From Nostoc sphaeroides (lineage in GTDB: Bacteria; Cyanobacteriota; Cyanobacteriia; Cyanobacteriales; Nostocaceae): DNA of 64,000 bases. Numbering within the stretch: position 1 is the first letter of the stretch; each line of letters opens with the position of its first letter. Of the stretch, positions 63,447-64,000 are shown one piece after another. The notes under the pieces are model-generated. The model made no database searches, was not told the origin of the DNA, and saw only the letters and a program-made list of their open reading frames with translations. The translations under genes and the position numbers were made by a program. The DNA lies in NCBI RefSeq assembly GCF_003443655.1, contig NZ_CP031941.1, forward strand, positions 4,338,501 to 4,402,500, given 5' to 3'.

Positions 63447-63848
63447 CATACGTGTCAACTTAACGTTAAAGTTATGTCCCGCAAGGAACTGAAGTTCCTT
63501 GCTAATAGCGAAAGTCATATTAAGATGACTACAATATCTCCAAAAATCTTTAGTCTACTTCAGTAGACTTGAGCTAAAAGCCAAAGGAATTCATTCCAAG
63601 GCGGGTGAGGAAGTTAACAGATATAGGACTTACGCATTGACGCAAAGTACAAAATATGCTGGGCTTGAAAAACCACATCTGTGGTAGGGGCACAGCATTG
63701 CTGTGCCCTGAGAGCGCGAGTTTATGTATCATCAAGCAACGCTCAATAAAAGCCTGAAACGACCTATTTTCGTGAATGCATACCATGATTAATTTGTACG
63801 GTGCGTAAGTCCTAAGATAAGCCAAATAAGCTTAAGTTGACACCAATG
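63447..63848. mobile_element. Miniature element, GTGTCAACTTAA family, copy 4 (interrupted)
   Basis: Termini CATACGTGTCAACTTAACG and GCTTAAGTTGACACCAATG, flanked by perfect 8-base repeats AATACAAT (63439-63446 and 63849-63856). Part of the interior (CCCGCAAGGAACTGAAGTTC, AAGGCGGGTGAGGAAG) matches copy 2 at 13933. A second element is inserted at 63624-63814. Confidence 0.9.
63624..63814. mobile_element. Miniature element, AGGACTTACGCA family, nested copy
   Basis: Inverted ends TAGGACTTACGCA and TGCGTAAGTCCTA with inner GTACAAA/TTTGTAC. It is flanked by a perfect 5-base direct repeat AGATA (63619-63623 and 63815-63819), the target duplication. The interior carries a GGGGCACAGCATTGCTGTGCCC-type palindrome (63688-63710). 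Confidence 0.9.
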
Positions 63849-63869
63849 AATACAATTCGCTACTAACCC

Positions 63870-63995
63870 AAGTTGCTAGTTATCAAAAAACGCCTATTTT
63901 TCAGTACAAAACCCTAAAATTTAGTATCTAGCAACACTGAAAAATAAAGATTTTGTATCATCTAGATACCATTATGGGGCACTAACTAGCAACTT
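63870..63995. mobile_element. Miniature inverted-repeat element (AAGTTGCTAGTTA termini)
   Basis: 13-base perfect ends AAGTTGCTAGTTA and TAACTAGCAACTT. The interior holds ATTTTTCAGT/ACTGAAAAAT arms and TCTAGATACCATTATGGGGC. No second copy is in this window. Confidence 0.75.
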
Positions 63996-64000
63996 ACGTT

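Noticed and set aside
1..64000. tRNA or rRNA genes
   Set aside because: I looked for the GGTTCRANYCC arm and ribosomal signatures and found no convincing candidate, though a full search was not possible by eye.

Overview
The window reads as chromosomal DNA of a filamentous, heterocyst-forming cyanobacterium of the Nostoc/Anabaena group. The reasons are: many GCGATCGC (HIP1) octamers inside genes; oxygenic-photosynthesis genes (petM for the cytochrome b6f complex, ycf39, an NblR-like regulator, a ketolase crtW); a devBCA-type exporter set of the kind used for heterocyst glycolipids; a PEP-CTERM protein; cofG for deazaflavin synthesis; and an FtsZ of the Nostoc type. The intergenic DNA is crowded with short tandem heptamers, GC-rich palindromes and miniature inverted-repeat elements, which is also typical of Nostoc.

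Layout. 0-9 kb: ftsQ and ftsZ (division), then gshB-grxC (glutathione/glutaredoxin), a PEP-CTERM protein and the ribosome-associated GTPase hflX. 9-12.5 kb: an antitoxin-like gene with a truncated partner, then a two-gene TPR + P-loop ATPase operon preceded by a 42-bp tandem repeat. 12.6-19 kb: cofG, crtW, a 37-codon Hlip-like gene, an SDR relic, SRPBCC and CPXCG genes, a B12-type radical SAM protein and a SemiSWEET. 19-24 kb: an operon of a DUF4351-type protein with a protein built from seven ~60-residue repeats, then a 606-residue TPR protein. 24-31.4 kb: an FAD oxidoreductase and three paralogous pentapeptide-repeat proteins plus the broken tail of a fourth, an LTXXQ-like periplasmic protein and a frameshifted receiver domain. 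31.4-35.6 kb: a cluster of three miniature elements, then devB-devC-devA. 36.5-42.2 kb: M23 peptidase, ComFB-like protein, L,D-transpeptidase, ECF sigma factor with its anti-sigma factor, and a gamma-glutamylcyclotransferase. 42.2-47.3 kb: leuS flanked by plasmid-like debris (RHH and SAP-like small genes, a rolling-circle Rep tail, a toxin-antitoxin pair whose toxin carries a nonsense codon). 47.3-55.1 kb: pdxA, petM, ycf39, nadK, nblR-like, a frameshifted DUF192 lipoprotein, DUF2949 and a class V aminotransferase. 55.1-64 kb: a candidate structured RNA, a Uma2-type nuclease, an AraC tail relic, rpsB-tsf, a conserved hypothetical gene and recG, ending in nested miniature elements.

The most interesting material is at two scales. 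First, at least nine families of miniature inverted-repeat elements can be delimited by reading. One family (termini GTGTCAACTTAA, about 8-10 bp target duplications) sits in the middle of REP-like palindromes in three of its four copies, and one copy contains a second element flanked by a perfect 5-bp duplication. Second, many genes are in visible decay, with the exact lesion readable: a toxin stopped by one codon, a lipoprotein and a receiver domain frameshifted, and gene tails of Rep, TnpA, AraC and a pentapeptide protein left behind. The best candidates for little-studied systems are the ATPase/TPR operon with its 42-bp repeat array and the seven-repeat protein operon.
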